DNA of 64,000 nt from Anadara kagoshimensis (lineage: Eukaryota > Mollusca > Bivalvia > Arcoida > Arcidae). The notes beneath the pieces were generated by a model. It was not told where the DNA came from. It did not search any database and saw only the letters and a program-made list of their open reading frames with translations. The stretch spans positions 31,977,674 to 32,041,673 of the forward strand of contig CM037861.1 of the NCBI GenBank assembly GCA_021292105.1. The letters run 5' to 3'. This document shows, one piece after another, positions 22,995 through 34,372 of this stretch; positions within the stretch are counted from its first letter, which is position 1, and the number at the start of each line of letters is the position of its first letter. Both the position numbers and the translations under genes were made by a program.

Positions 22995-23424
22995 AAATTC
23001 AGAGAGACAGAATCTTTTCTATTTTGGTCAAATTTAATGCAATGACACACCTGCCATTGGGTTAAAATGGAAGAACATCATTTGTTAAGTTGCGTTGAAG
23101 TATGTCCCTACCTTCATCAATTATTGATTTGAAACAAACAGAATACACTTAACGGAAGATTAAATGTCCAAATACAGCGTGTATATAATTACAAATAGGC
23201 ATACATCAAACTATAGTTAAATTGATCTGGTTAAAACAGATTGCTGATGTGTTTGTTTATCCTTGTGTTAATCAGCGAACCATTTCCCGATAATGCTGAT
23301 GTATTTGTTAATTTATCGTTGCGTTAACCAGCAAGCCATTTTTCAATCGCGTTTGTTGCATTTTGTTTTCCCAAATTTTTTTCTGTCAATAATTTTATGA
23401 TATAAATTACATCACAATAACAAA
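22995..23424. other. Spacer, nothing recognised
   Basis: A partial local repetition around 23235-23340 (GCTGATGTGTTTGTT ... GTTAATCAGC...CCATTT, repeated about 62 bp later) is the only structure seen. Confidence 0.4.
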
Positions 23425-23565
23425 TATACCGATCCATAGCCAAACCATAATCCCAAAGCAAAGTAACATTAACTTTTCAACCTGCAAAATCGAGTTAAAC
23501 ACGCAAATTTCCACTAGGTAAGTGAAGCCGGGCGCTCTTGAAGGGTGAGCATCTCCTGGTAATCT
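23425..23565 (-). mobile_element. Penelope-like 3' tail, copy 15
   Basis: Reverse-strand tail: CCATAATCCCAAAGCAAAGT, GTGAAGCCGGGCGCTCTTGA and TGGTAATCTATCTACG. It abuts a SINE tail directly. Confidence 0.7.
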
Positions 23566-23690
23566 ATCTACGCACAACGCACATGCACAATTTCTGCACC
23601 TCCGCCCATAGCTTTCGACGTCTCGATATAAGTGAAATATTATTGACTGGGACGTTTAACACCATTACTCAACTCAGCTCTTTATGGTTC
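23566..23690 (+). mobile_element. SINE tail fragment, family 3
   Basis: ACAACGCACATGCACAATTTC, CCGCCCATAGC and the conserved tail GACGTCTCGATATAAGTGAA, then ACTGGGACGTTTAACACC. The tRNA head is missing, so it is 5'-truncated. Confidence 0.7.
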
Positions 23691-24057
23691 AATTATTTGA
23701 TGTTAAAGAAATCATTTTAATAAAAGCAGATAAAACTAATAAAACTGCCCGTCCCTGAAAATTCTGATTAGTAAGTTCAACGAGATCCATTCACTGCAGT
23801 TAATTAGCTGAAGACTTGATTAATCTGTATAAGTCATTGAGGAAAACACTGGTACTCACTATCTCAATAAGGTTCATGGTTTACGATTAAATTAAAAGAA
23901 TGTCTTCAGTAATATCTTGTCATTCTGTACACAGTATGATCAATATATGAACTCATTAATGCAAAAAATTAATGAAACGGTAAATTCCGTTTTGGAGAAG
24001 AATCATTACTTCCTTACTTTTCATTCCTCTGTATCCAATATTATTCTGGGTATATTT

Positions 24058-24130
24058 ATTACTAAACCTGCTTTAACTTACAGCATTAGACGGTTGTTTT
24101 TGAATAAAATTTCTCATCAGTAGCGCTAAA
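24058..24130 (-). mobile_element. HHR unit D, mostly ribozyme
   Basis: Only the ribozyme and ~20 bp of its 3' flank (minus strand) can be matched to the family. It is followed closely by an RT tail. Confidence 0.65.
24082..24127 (-). ncRNA. Type I hammerhead ribozyme, copy D
   Basis: On the minus strand the first core strand CTGATGAG is intact and the GTC cleavage triplet is kept. The second core strand reads AAAAC instead of GAAAC, and stem I and stem II carry substitutions. Loss of the G of GAAA predicts inactivity. Confidence 0.75.
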
Positions 24131-24149
24131 AACTTCGAAGCTGACATAA

Positions 24150-24290
24150 TAGGCTAAACACGTGAGCTTAAGCTTACATGTACACAAGGGAAGTAAGGTC
24201 GGGTGCTTCGAAAGGGAGATTCCTCCTCCTGTCTAGCTAGCAAGCTACACCCGCCACGTGTGTAATCAAAATTGAGTGAAATTAAAAAAT
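24150..24290 (-). mobile_element. Penelope-like 3' tail, copy 16
   Basis: Reverse-strand tail: ACACAAGGGAAGTAAGGTCG, GGTGCTTCGAAAGG, CTAGCTAGCAAGCTACACCC, GCCACGTGTGTAATC. It is divergent from copy 17. Confidence 0.8.
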
Positions 24291-24324
24291 GGAAATGAGA
24301 AAATAGAAGGCCGAAATTTTATTT

Positions 24325-24530
24325 AATGTTCCATATTTCTATATTCTCAATTTTGTTTTCAAAGTAGTGGTTGTAGCTAGCTGGATAGAAGGCGCTTACC
24401 CTTCAGAAGTAACATCCCTCATCTCCATATTGAAAGCCCATATATTTAACATACCCTTTCAGTTTTCAAAGCTTTTGCTTTACTTTGGGGTTGTGATTTG
24501 AACATGGACTGGTATGGTTGTGTTTGCTAA
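24325..24530 (+). mobile_element. Penelope-like 3' tail, copy 17
   Basis: Plus-strand tail with TTGTAGCTAGCTGGATAG, CTTACCCTTCAGAAG, TTGGGGTTGTGATTTGAAC and ATGGACTGGTATGG. The 3' end has the TGGACTGGTATG variant rather than TGGATTAGTATG, matching copies 2 and 18 and suggesting a subfamily. Confidence 0.75.
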
Positions 24531-24534
24531 CAAG

Positions 24535-25640
24535 TCGATATAGAAAGTGTATTTGTAAAATGAAAACAAAATTATCACTTATACTTTGATTTAATATTGA
24601 GGTACAGTGTTTCACCTGACCTTAGGTTTTTGTAAGGTTTAACAGACAAAATTTAAGTTTATTATACTATATACTAGACAATGGAAATGCTTTCCTGGCC
24701 TTGCTTAAGTCTTGAAGCACGTTATTTTACTTACTTGACCTTCTATTTCGTGGATGACCGATATCAGCAGTCCAGTTTTTTATGAAGTGAAAGAGAGTTG
24801 CATGTTATAATTGTCAGGTTTCTGTTGAAGGTTTTAATATTTCTCCAACGTTATTGAAGTTGACAACATAATGTTCACTTTTCGCATTGTTAAGTGCTCG
24901 TTTAAAACAATATACTTTATTAATTAGTTAATAAATGTGACAACAAGATTGAGTACTATTTTGAGTATTTCAACATATGAATCAATCAAAAACAAACATA
25001 CTTATAAATTTAGTTATTCATTTTATTTGATTTTGAATTCTCTTCTTAAAAAAATTAGTCATTATTTCATTATTTAATAGTTATTCATTTTATTTGATTT
25101 TGAATTATATATTTTTTAATTTAGTCATTACTTCAATGTCAAATTTAATTTGTTTTTTGTAAGTAAAATTAATTAAAAAATGAATTCATTTGAATTCTAA
25201 ATTTGTATTTAATAAGTTGAGCCATTAAAGTTATAATTTTAATTAGTTTTAAACAGTATTATTAATTTAAACAAATAGATCTAATAATAATAAGTTCCGT
25301 ATTTTGATGTGTCACTATACACTATACGTATTATGTTATTAGTAATTTCTTCTGGTTCTTTGTTATTATTTGATTTTGTTCAATAAGCGTGATCACATTT
25401 TTGCTGCAGGGTCCTATCTAAACCTGGCTGGTATTTCTATTGTTTGCAATATGGTTTAGTCTGTCGACTATTTTAGAAACAATCAAAAATTAATAAAAAG
25501 AACCAAACTTGTTATTTTTAATATTATAGTTATATGATTTCAATAAAACTGACTACATTGTTATGTATTTGTATTTTGTGCAATTTTAAAACAGAAAAGG
25601 CTAAATGCGTACAGTAAAGACAATCCGTAAATTAACACTG
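24535..25640. other. Very AT-rich spacer with ~69-bp duplication
   Basis: The only structure seen is a duplicated segment (AGTTATTCATTTTATTTGAT ... TTAGTCATTA) at 25012 and 25079. Confidence 0.5.
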
Positions 25641-25965
25641 AGGTAATGATTACATATTATACCAGTTTTAATTTTACAGCACTAGACGGCCGTTTCGGAA
25701 TACAATTCCTCATAAGTAGTGCTTAGACCAAAATTATTTAGAAGATATTGAAAAGCTACCCAAAGGACCAAAATATATTTTATCAAATTAAGCTAAGGAA
25801 ATACTTTGCATGGGGGAGTATACCTTAGTTTTTGAGAAATTTCAAATTTTAACTTGCAGGAAATTTAGACAATTATAGTATATTTGTGACAATAACACGA
25901 AATTATTGCCTACTGAGTTTGTGATAATAAAAGAGTCGCAGCTCGGCTAACAAGTGACCACGGTT
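25640..25965 (-). mobile_element. HHR unit E, near full length
   Basis: About 325 bp on the minus strand from TTATCACAAACTCAGTAGGC through GTCTAAATTTCC, AACTAAGGTATACTCCCCCA and the ribozyme to TATAATATGTAATCATTACC. No ORF. One of the best units for defining the family length. Confidence 0.8.
25678..25723 (-). ncRNA. Type I hammerhead ribozyme, copy E
   Basis: Stem I (AGCACTA/TAGTGCT) and stem II (GGAATTGTATTCC) are perfect. GAAAC and the CGGCCG short stem III with GTC are intact. The single departure is CTTATGAG for CTGATGAG: one substitution in the conserved core, probably inactivating. Confidence 0.85.
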
Positions 25966-25969
25966 TGGA

Positions 25970-26635
25970 TAGCTAGTGGCCGAAAAAGTTGTCACGATAG
26001 AGCTAGCAAGGGACCGGCATGATCTGTCGATTCGGTACTAATTCATAAACATAACCATTGTCAAAACTTATGGAAAATCTAGTTAAGGATAGATAATGAC
26101 ATCGAGGTCTGTACTGTATTATTTTTATGTGCATATATATACATGTATAATAGATGTAGTAAACATTTGGTTTTTTCCTATACTATTAAAAATGAAATGC
26201 AAAACCTTTTGTTTGCAGACGAAATATGAAGTTTTTTATGTAAATAAACACCATTACAGAAAACAGTAAATTCGGTTAAGCAAACAATTATCATGTCATG
26301 ACCCAGGAAAAAGGAAATGGTAATTTAAGTTCATAAAGTTAATACACCGTGTTAAAAATGCATCGTTCTCGTATCTGGTAAATATCTCGAACAAAGAGAC
26401 ATATAACTATTATTGGTTAACTTCCTGACATGTTATCGCAATGCGCCAATATACACGAAGCCCACAGAGAACTCTTGATTAGAGCGTTTTACTGGTATAT
26501 TGAATGCCACTGTTTGTTTTTGATTGCTTAAAGTTGAAAAATTCGTAGTCCCCGTAACAAGCACAACACTATTGCACTTGATACAATGACAAAAATGTGT
26601 AATTCAATTCATGCACTGGTAAAAAGGCCATAACT
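25970..26635. other. Spacer, nothing recognised
   Basis: No supported feature. Confidence 0.45.
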
Positions 26636-26639
26636 ATGA

Positions 26640-26805
26640 ACTTGATAGGTTAAGATGTGGTTAAATATATTTATATCCTCTATATTTTTTTCATTTCAGC
26701 ATCTTAATAATATTTGGATTACCAAACTTTTAGTCCAAGAACAACTGATGAAGAATTTAATCTGAAATGGCCATCTAGTACTGCAAAATTAAAACATGTT
26801 TAGTA
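26640..26805 (+). mobile_element. HHR unit I, older partial copy
   Basis: GGTTAAATATATTTATATCC, TTCATTTCAGCATCTTAATA and the ribozyme followed by GCAAAATTAAAACATG align with the family. It is more diverged than the other copies, so it is probably old. Confidence 0.7.
26738..26782 (+). ncRNA. Type I hammerhead ribozyme, copy I (core intact)
   Basis: The core strands CTGATGA and GAAA and the cleavage triplet ATC are all present. Relative to the family consensus, stem II closes with A-U instead of G-C and stem III with U-A instead of C-G, so both closing pairs are preserved by paired changes. Stem I has two mismatches. It may have residual activity. Confidence 0.75.
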
Positions 26806-28125
26806 ATAAATATTTGCACTAACAAACAGTATATGATTCTTGTTAAACTGTATCACTGAAATCTCAGATTCCCAAATTTGTGTCCGGACAAGGGATATCA
26901 GCATAAAACGATGTTCATTACCGTAGTTAAAATACTGTGGTTGAGTCCTACTATCAGGGTCGGTCTGTTTGTGACAGTGAATTACACTTTTTATTTCCAC
27001 ATAAAATCAAATGTACTTGAATAAACATATATATTTTTCACTTACTTGTAACTAGCCATTACAAGATACCTGTATGCGCATCCGCGATTAGCATATAATA
27101 TATCTACACAGAGTAAAACTTTGGCGCTATGGGGACTTGACATGTTGAAAAACCAGGCAAATAACGGATGAAGTTGCTCATATGACGTAAAACGTTTAAG
27201 AATATGACTTTTAGTGTAAACATCGACATTTTTGTCATTTAAATTCCTCATAGCGCTAACATTTTCCTTTCGACAGAAACACTTTAAGACAATCGCGGAT
27301 ACACATACAGATATTCGGTTACGACTAGGTTAAAGTAAGTAAGCAATATCAACCCTAATTCCATTTTATTAGATTTTGTATGGAAATTGAGGATATTTCA
27401 ATGCTAGAAACACACTAAATTTCATCGTAACTATTCAAATAATTTTACAACCAGTGATCTCTAAAATTTACATTTTAATATGTAAATAAATCATAATTAA
27501 CCAAAATAAACCAAGTACCAGACATGAATATTATATAAAAAAACCCACAAATTTATAAACACATCAATTTTATTTAGTGAAATATTTTATTAAAGAATTT
27601 TTTTGGACCAAATATTTCGAATACCGGTTACATAATCGATACTGTAAAAATATTCTTGTCATTAAATTTAAAATCTAAAAATAGACAATAGGTTATGTGA
27701 AAGACTACTGGCACAGCTGGTGTCAAACTTGCACCTTTTCTTATATTATTTATCTGTTTAAGCAAAGGTACGTGTAGTTAATTTTCACTCTTTTTTGTAA
27801 TACGTGTCCTAAATATTTATATAATTCTGTCTCTTGTTTGGCCGGTTTCACAATTATTTCTTAACCAAGACTTTCCTCAACTCAAATCTAGCAAATTTAA
27901 AATCTGAAAAACTTTGTTAGTTTCCAAGATTTTCATTAATTTGTGATGTCATTTTGAAGATCTCTCTAAGCTAATGACATCTTTATTCTAATTTTCTTAA
28001 AACTTTTTATTTGTATTACGATAAACCGTTGGTTTTAAATACATTTGAAATGATATATAAGACTATTAAAAATTAAGATTGTTACTTACTTTAAAAAACT
28101 ACTATGGCACGGAACAAAATTGAAA
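26806..28125. other. AT-rich spacer, nothing recognised
   Basis: Two short minus-strand frames (66 and 69 codons, 26800-27251) show no recognisable domain. Confidence 0.4.
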
Positions 28126-28139
28126 TAAACAAGATGTTG

Positions 28140-28268
28140 CCAAATGTTTACATTCACGCCTTCTCGTGCTTTTATTTGTTCATCCGCCCCAATATTAAAA
28201 TGGACTCATTAAAACATTCACGCCATCTCACGCTGTATTTGTTCCATCCGCCCAATATTAAAATTGAC
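28140..28268. repeat. ~67-bp tandem duplication
   Basis: Two imperfect copies of CATTCACGCC ... TTTGTTC ... CATCCGCCC ... AATATTAAAA lie next to each other, just before a MITE. Confidence 0.75.
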
Positions 28269-28285
28269 TTTTCACCATACTATGA

Positions 28286-28518
28286 ATAGACAAAAAAATT
28301 GACCTGTCCGCTTGACCTTTCAGCATGAATATTCATAAAGGAGGTTTCCTGAAATACATGTACATTGGTAGTGTTAAAAGTTGCCTTCAATACATAAAAG
28401 TCCATGTTCCCGTTGATGTAAATGAAATAAACACCTGTGTTTCAATACATAAATGCATTAGTCCACATTAAAAATTTCAATTCATGGTCAAGCGGACAGG
28501 TCAATATTGTTTGCTTAT
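28286..28518. mobile_element. MITE 'TAGGCAAAC' family, copy 1
   Basis: About 233 bp with long inverted ends: TTGACCTGTCCGCTTGACCT on the left and AGGACAG-type complement GGTCAAGCGGACAGGTCAA on the right. The outermost bases are eroded. There is no ORF. Other copies have a TA target duplication, which suggests a Tc1/mariner-type origin. Confidence 0.8.
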
Positions 28519-28699
28519 CCGATCTATACAGTTTTACATGTTTGTCGGTGTGTCAAGTTCAATAGTGATTAATGATATTTATGTAAATAATTTATAAGTT
28601 TTAACTGTAACACTTCGCACAATTTAAATCTCCCAAGAGGAAGGCATGATTAATGAAATCATTAATACATTATAACCCTGAATATAAACTGGTAAACTG

Positions 28700-28819
28700 T
28701 AAATGAATATAGAAACTGATTTTATTTTCATTTTAAGACATTTCAAGACCAAAATACTATAAATGAATATAGAAACTGATTTTATTTTCATTTTAAGACA
28801 TTTCAAGACCAAAATACTT
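28700..28819. repeat. 60-bp perfect tandem duplication
   Basis: Two adjacent 60-bp units (TAAATGAATATAGAAACTG ... AAGACCAAAATACT) are identical as far as I can read, so the duplication is recent. Confidence 0.95.
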
Positions 28820-28849
28820 GTTTTGTTAAATTAAAGAATATCCGTTTCG

Positions 28850-29060
28850 GGAACCTCGGGTCTGACGGACCATATGCACGTCTTCTACCACCTTGGTCCG
28901 AATCCGAGTCAGGAAGTTCCTTTTGTGAGAACATTTTTCAGTTTGCGAGCAGAAGGTAGGTTGGTGACTATCTCTGGTTCCTTTCATCATTCTTAAACCA
29001 GTTGCCTTGATATCAGTGATACCATCTTGATTTGTGCGCAAAAACACCATCACTTCAGTC
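28850..29060. other. GC-richer unassigned segment
   Basis: About 210 bp of higher GC than its surroundings, with a 75-codon minus-strand frame (28826-29053). I recognise no domain. It could be a fragment of an interspersed element or an exon remnant. Confidence 0.3.
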
Positions 29061-29204
29061 TACCTCACGCTTTGCTAGAATAAGAAATAACTATTTTGAT
29101 ACCATTTGTTGTGAAATAGTTATATTGGAATTTATGCCTTACTATAGTCTCAATATCAACATAATGTTTTTTGTTAGTCTAGTGTCTTTCTAAAACAATT
29201 ATAT

Positions 29205-29525
29205 TTCTGCTGGTAGATGCTTCCCCGAGGATATCGCAAACCCAGTAGGTAATATTTATGTATTATTGTCAGAAAATATACTGTTGTCTAAATTTTCTGC
29301 TGATAAAATTTGAAATTTCTAAGGTATGCTCCTTCATGCAAAGTATTTCCTTAGCTAAATTTAGTAAAATATATTTTGGTACTTTAGGAATCTATTCAAC
29401 ATCTTAAAAACAAAATTTTGGCTTCACAATTTTGGTTCGAGCTCTACTGATGAGAAATTGTCTTCCGAAAAAGCCGTCTAGTGCGGTGAAATTAAAGCCT
29501 GTTTAATATGTAACATACAGTAAAG
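29205..29525 (+). mobile_element. HHR unit F, near full length
   Basis: Runs from GCTGGTAGATGCTTCCCCGA and AACCCAGTAGGTAAT through TATTGTCAGAAAATATACTG, TATGCTCCTTCATGCAAAG and the ribozyme to TTAATATGTAACAT. It is uninterrupted and so serves as the reference for the split unit A. No ORF. Confidence 0.8.
29440..29486 (+). ncRNA. Type I hammerhead ribozyme, copy F (core intact)
   Basis: CTGATGAG, CGAAA and the GTC cleavage triplet are all intact. Stem II has one mismatch. Stem I strands AGCTCTA and TAGTGCG have two mismatches. Stem III is very short, as in the rest of the family. Confidence 0.8.
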
Positions 29526-29529
29526 TCCT

Positions 29530-30434
29530 ATTGTAATGACCCTCCATACTTTGCAACTTCAATCATCACCTTACTATTTTGGACCCTTTAAATTAATTTC
29601 TTCTTTACTAACATGTCTCAATTTATCACCACCAACCTCTTTATATTATCAACATTTGACTGAGCACGGTGACAATGAATCAATTTTTACTGCACAAATT
29701 CTTATTATTTCTAGAGTTCGTATCATTGGGTTTTCTAGAGGACATAAATTTTAATCAATGACTTTAATTTGAAATTTAAAACTCAATATCTTAGTAACAT
29801 GATCATTAATTAAAATTTATAAAGCGTTGAAATAATGACACTGGAAACTGTTAACATGTTAAAGAAATCAATACGTTCTGTATTATTACATTCTAACTTT
29901 GCTAGAGTATCAGAAATATTTTAAATTTATTGAATTAAAATTTCTGTCCATCACTTTTAAATGTCTGTTTTAGTCAATCATTTATCTGTAAAATTGCATT
30001 ATATCTCATGGTTTCGTTTTAAAACGGCAATGTGTTGTGAACTGTAAAGTTAATTTCATAGAATCCTTAGAAAACAATGTAATTGTTTTAAGTTCCCTAC
30101 ATCATCTTTAAGTACATCATTGACGCCGGTTTCTTATTGGTAGAAATAATGAAACATAGCAACAATTAACAAACTACAAATTAAAAACGAGTTTCGTGAA
30201 GGTTTAACCACACCACTGAATATTTATTTATCATTGGGTCCATAACCCGTACAAAGAATTGAATTGTGTAACCTCGTGTTGCACCTTCTCATGATTTTTG
30301 TTACAACCATCCCGAGAGTAAAATAGACTCGTAAACATTACCATCAGATTGTGAATTATCTCTACCAGTATTATAAGTATTTTGTATTTCATGTTTCATG
30401 TTGCAACTTCCCATATAATTGATGTCTTAAACAT
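29530..30434. other. AT-rich spacer, nothing recognised
   Basis: A 72-codon frame at 29536-29754 has no recognisable domain. Confidence 0.4.
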
Positions 30435-30615
30435 TTTCATTTGGGACGTTGGACTTTAAACGTGACAGGTATAGTACGCTAGACAGAGGTGCTCACCCTT
30501 CAAGTATTCACAATATTTACTGTAGAACCTCAAAACTGGCGTGATATGTAATTTTAACTTTGTTTTTAGATTGTGATTTGGCCCGACATGGACTGATATG
30601 TTTGTGTTTGGTTTA
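30435..30615 (+). mobile_element. Penelope-like 3' tail, copy 18
   Basis: Diverged tail: ACGTGACAGGTATAGTACGC, AGAGGTGCTCACCCTTCAAG, ATTGTGATTTGG, CATGGACTGATATGTTTGTG. The CCCTGGTGGAA segment is not recognisable. Confidence 0.6.
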
Positions 30616-30619
30616 TCCT

Positions 30620-31379
30620 TCGTGAAGTTGGTGACATAACAAATACAATATATTGCTTTAACACAGTAAAATTAAAAAAAAAACAGGATGAAATTTAAAA
30701 AACTCATTGGAATAAATTGTTATTTGTTGATTAATGAATTTCCATGGTTAATTTTCCTCTTGTGTGACAGCAAAATAAATTATATTAGTTGATTAAGGAT
30801 ACATGTGCATATTGTTTCCTTTTACGCTAATTACTACGACAAATAAAATAAATTACTTCCTCAAAAGAAAATAATGTAAATCTATTTCTGATTAAAACAA
30901 AATTATTAATTATTCCAAGTATTAAGTTAGTGTTCCAAGTATTAAGTTCATGCTCTATGAAAACTAAATTCAGAATATTCAGGAAAAAAACTACATGAAG
31001 GTATCAATCTTATACTGTATTTTTAATTAAAACCAAATTATTTATAATTATTCAAACCAATAAGTTTGTTTAAATTTTATTTCTTAATTTCTTACTTTCT
31101 ATCACAGAATATTATCGGGTAAGGTTTCCTTTCGTACCCCTATCTAAGTAATTTTTTAAATGTGTTTTTCAAACAAAATGTTCAAAACAGCTTCATTCCA
31201 TCAAGTTTATAATTTAAAAATAAAAAATATTTTTGATGGTGCAGGAAGGAGGAAGAAATCGCATTTATGACACCTACTTGGCAATCGCCAAAACAACCCA
31301 TAAAATCCCACAAATAAACATGCGGTTAAATGCAAAAAAAAATAGATAAATGCATTAGGATCTCTTTATTATACTAGTA
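30620..31379. other. AT-rich spacer, nothing recognised
   Basis: Only a short duplicated TTCCAAGTATTAAGTT (30914 and 30932) is seen. Confidence 0.4.
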
Positions 31380-32790
31380 TTGCTATCAAAGCCAGGAAAA
31401 CTATCATATTAAGCTTCTAAATCCATATTATTTAAATAAATGCTTTGATTGTTTTGTTGATAGACATTTCTGAACAAAAAATCCGGAAGGGTTATTTATC
31501 AAATTAAACATCAAAAGCGCTATCTTGCCAAAATGCGGTTGCATCTGATGTTACAAAAATAGCAGAAGCCAATCTTTTGTTAACGCTTATAGTTATATAA
31601 TACAATAATAAGTAACAAGTGCCTTCTGGTTTCGATAGTCTTGATTACGTTGACTTTCGAAATCAAAATTAGCCTCTAACTCATTAATATTGCATCATGA
31701 TACGTAGGTTTTTGCAAGGTATGTGCAAATTGTCATCCTAAATATAAAAAATACATACTGTAACGTAGTTTATTTCACGATTTTGGCATTCGCTGGTTGT
31801 TAATTTTGCGAATTTTCATTCTGATCAATTTGCGTGAGAGCATTTTCGCAATTTTTTCCATATGTACTTTCTACAGCTAGTATAATACATATTAATTTTC
31901 ACGTGGGTAATATTTTTGCAATATTATTCCATTCACCAAAATTGCCCCCACGCAAAATAACTACGTTTTCAGTATATGACATTAGAGTACCATAGGATCC
32001 AGTTTGTCAACGCTCAGTTAGTTTAACCAACTGTTTAATGAAAATTCAAAATGTTATCAAAATTACATTATACGTTCATGACTTAATGTGATCGGCATAA
32101 CTCCCTTCGATCTAATAAAATCAACTATGAAAAATATTATTTTCTAAAACACAAGACACAACTGTGGTAACCAAATGGTTAAGCTAACGCTGTTTTGAAC
32201 TACTTTTAACGTTGATAACAATTTCAGAAAATCTCAGCTGTTAAACTACTTTTTTGGGTATGAAATACCTTGGGATAATATTTGTCCTTGGGATAATATT
32301 TTTACTTTATCATATTATACCAAATAACCCAAACTTACAAATTATTTTTAATGTTTTCAAAAAAAATTTAAAATCTACAAACATGGAATGCAATATTTAA
32401 AAAACAACAGATATATTTCTATGGCATTAATAATTGACATTGACATAGTAAGTTGGAAAATACTTGCTTTGGTTTCATACTTGAATATAAAATAAATGCA
32501 TTGCAATTTGACGTCAAAAAACTGTTTATTACGTGAAAATACTCATGGTAACATGACGATATTTATTGCGGTTATTAAATCAATCATATCTGTTTGGTGC
32601 CCGGAAACCATAAACTCTCGCTATCACATGACGACAATTAATGATTCTATTGACAAGCCTGTTTTAAACCCGGAAACTATCAAATTAAGCTTCGAAATGT
32701 ACCTGCAGTTTAATGCTTTGATTGTTATATTGATTAGCATCAACTTAAACATCAAAAGCGCTAGCTTACCACCAAGGTATGATCTTACAA
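31380..32790. repeat. Old segmental duplication, first and second unit starts
   Basis: The segment at 31385-31545 (AACTATCATATTAAGCTTC ... TAAACATCAAAAGCGCTA) recurs at 32665-32790, and 32015-32260 recurs at 33480-33710. The order is the same, so a ~1.3-kb unit was duplicated in tandem. The RT tail at 33110-33475 then interrupted the second unit. A 106-codon frame at 32496-32816 overlaps it and is not supported as a gene. Confidence 0.6.
31755..31976. mobile_element. MITE with CTG...CAG ends
   Basis: Inverted ends TACTGTAACGTAGTTTATTT and the complement of GCAAAATAACTACGTTTTCA, with TA on both sides. About 220 bp, no ORF. The first unit of the segmental duplication carries it. Confidence 0.7.
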
Positions 32791-33109
32791 AGTTACAGAA
32801 GCTTAGCTTGAAATAAGATATACAATGTATGAATTATGAAACGAAGGTATTTATTTATAATGCAAGGTGCCACTTTTGCTCGAACTGTTTATTGTAACAT
32901 TAAATACAGAAAGTACATACAGTCCAAACTTGTCGAAAATTTAAAACAGAGCTTACGAAAAGGAATAGAAGGTGGCCTTTCTAATGCCAGAGATAAGGAT
33001 AGATAGTGACCGTAAAGCTGCCTAGAAAAAGGTAGCACCTGTCTTCTAAAAGCTTTCAAAACATTGCTAACTAGGAATCGAAATGAACTGACGATTCGAT
33101 GCTTAATCG

Positions 33110-33475
33110 TTTAGCTTAGTGTTAATCAAAAACAAGCATACTAATCTATGTCCGAATCACAATCCAGAAGCAAAAAAAAACTTTGGAACCGATAAGTTAA
33201 GTAAGACAAGTGAACTTCCACGAGGGAAGTGAGCCCGGGTGCTCCGGAAGGGTAAGCACATCCTCTTTAGCTAGCTACACCCGCCACGTGTGTAATCAAA
33301 ATTGTGTGAAAGGAACATGGAACTATGGGACATCAAATATATCCAGTGCAATTCTGGACACATAGACATTAAACTTACCACAATACTGTGATAATGGCCA
33401 TAACACTTTTTGAGGGCCTTGATAAGCCTAAACTTGCAGTATCCCTGGGTAAACAATTTATTTGCAAGCAGTTTT
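33110..33475 (-). mobile_element. Penelope-like RT C-terminus plus 3' tail, copy 19
   Basis: Reverse-strand copy with a complete 3' UTR (TTAATCAAAAACAAGCATAC at its end, GTGCTCCGGAAGGGTAAGC, CCGCCACGTGTGTAATC) and the RT thumb region back to GGGTAAACAATTTATTTGC. The thumb is frameshifted. Confidence 0.85.
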
Positions 33476-33479
33476 AAAC

Positions 33480-33710
33480 ATTACTGTTAGTCAAAGATTA
33501 CTTAACCGAATTGCTGGTGAAAATTCAAAATGTTCTCAAAACTGAAAATGTTCATTATTAACAAGTGTTCTTGGCTTCAATTGTTTTATAAGATAAACAC
33601 AAACGTATGAATTATTCTCTAAAACACAAAATACAAATTATAGTAACCAATTAGTTAACCCAATGGTGGTTCAAACTACCCTGAATATTAAGGCATTGAA
33701 TTAATGTGAA
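33480..33710. repeat. Second unit of segmental duplication (second block)
   Basis: TGAAAATTCAAAATGTTCTC, ATTCTCTAAAACACAA and AACCAATTAGTTAAC match the block at 32015-32260. Confidence 0.6.
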
Positions 33711-33714
33711 CGTT

Positions 33715-34205
33715 AGGTTCAATAACACCAGCACTTATGTTAAACAAGCAATACTATTTTTGCATAGTCGATTATTTTCAGTTTCAAATCTGACAACCAG
33801 AAAGCTGTTGGTTTTATATGACAGATACTAAACTCACATAAAACGGTTAGGTCACCAAAACCAGCTTTCCCTTAAAGTGAAAACTAATTCATTATCATTA
33901 ATTATTCTATCATTTTCAATTTTATAAATCGAATTAAGCATATGCACGCCATTGAAATGACCCATATATAACAACGCTGATAGAAAAACTGATTCACATA
34001 AACGTTTACATTGAAATCATAAATACGGATGATAGGCTATTGTTCTAGGCAAACTTATATAGATGTTTTTAAGGGTATTCTTCCCTTCAATTTTTTAAAA
34101 CAAAAAAATAAATTATAATTTTGATAAAATAAAATATTTCATATATTTCAAAACTTATATTTTATGCAGGTTAAACCTATTTTCTAAACATCAAAAATTA
34201 TTGTT
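33715..34205. other. AT-rich spacer, nothing recognised
   Basis: No supported feature. Confidence 0.45.
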
Positions 34206-34209
34206 CATT

Positions 34210-34372
34210 TTTCAGAAATCGGGTGTAGCTAGCTAAACAGGAGGTGCTTACCTCCGGAGCACTCGAACTCACTTCCCTGGTACAAGTTCATGTGTTTAAC
34301 ATGTCAGTTTCAAAGTTTTTACTTTCTTTCTGGATTGTAATTCGGATACGGAATAGTATGTCTGTTTTTTAT
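34210..34372 (+). mobile_element. Penelope-like 3' tail, copy 20
   Basis: GGTGTAGCTAGCTAAACAGG, GTGCTTACCTCCGGAGCACT (CTTC lost), CCCTGGTACAAGTTC and a TGTCTGTTTTTTATC end. Confidence 0.85.

Noticed and set aside
32496..32816. 106-codon frame as a gene
   Set aside because: It overlaps an old segmental duplication whose sister copy is not open, so coding constraint is unlikely.
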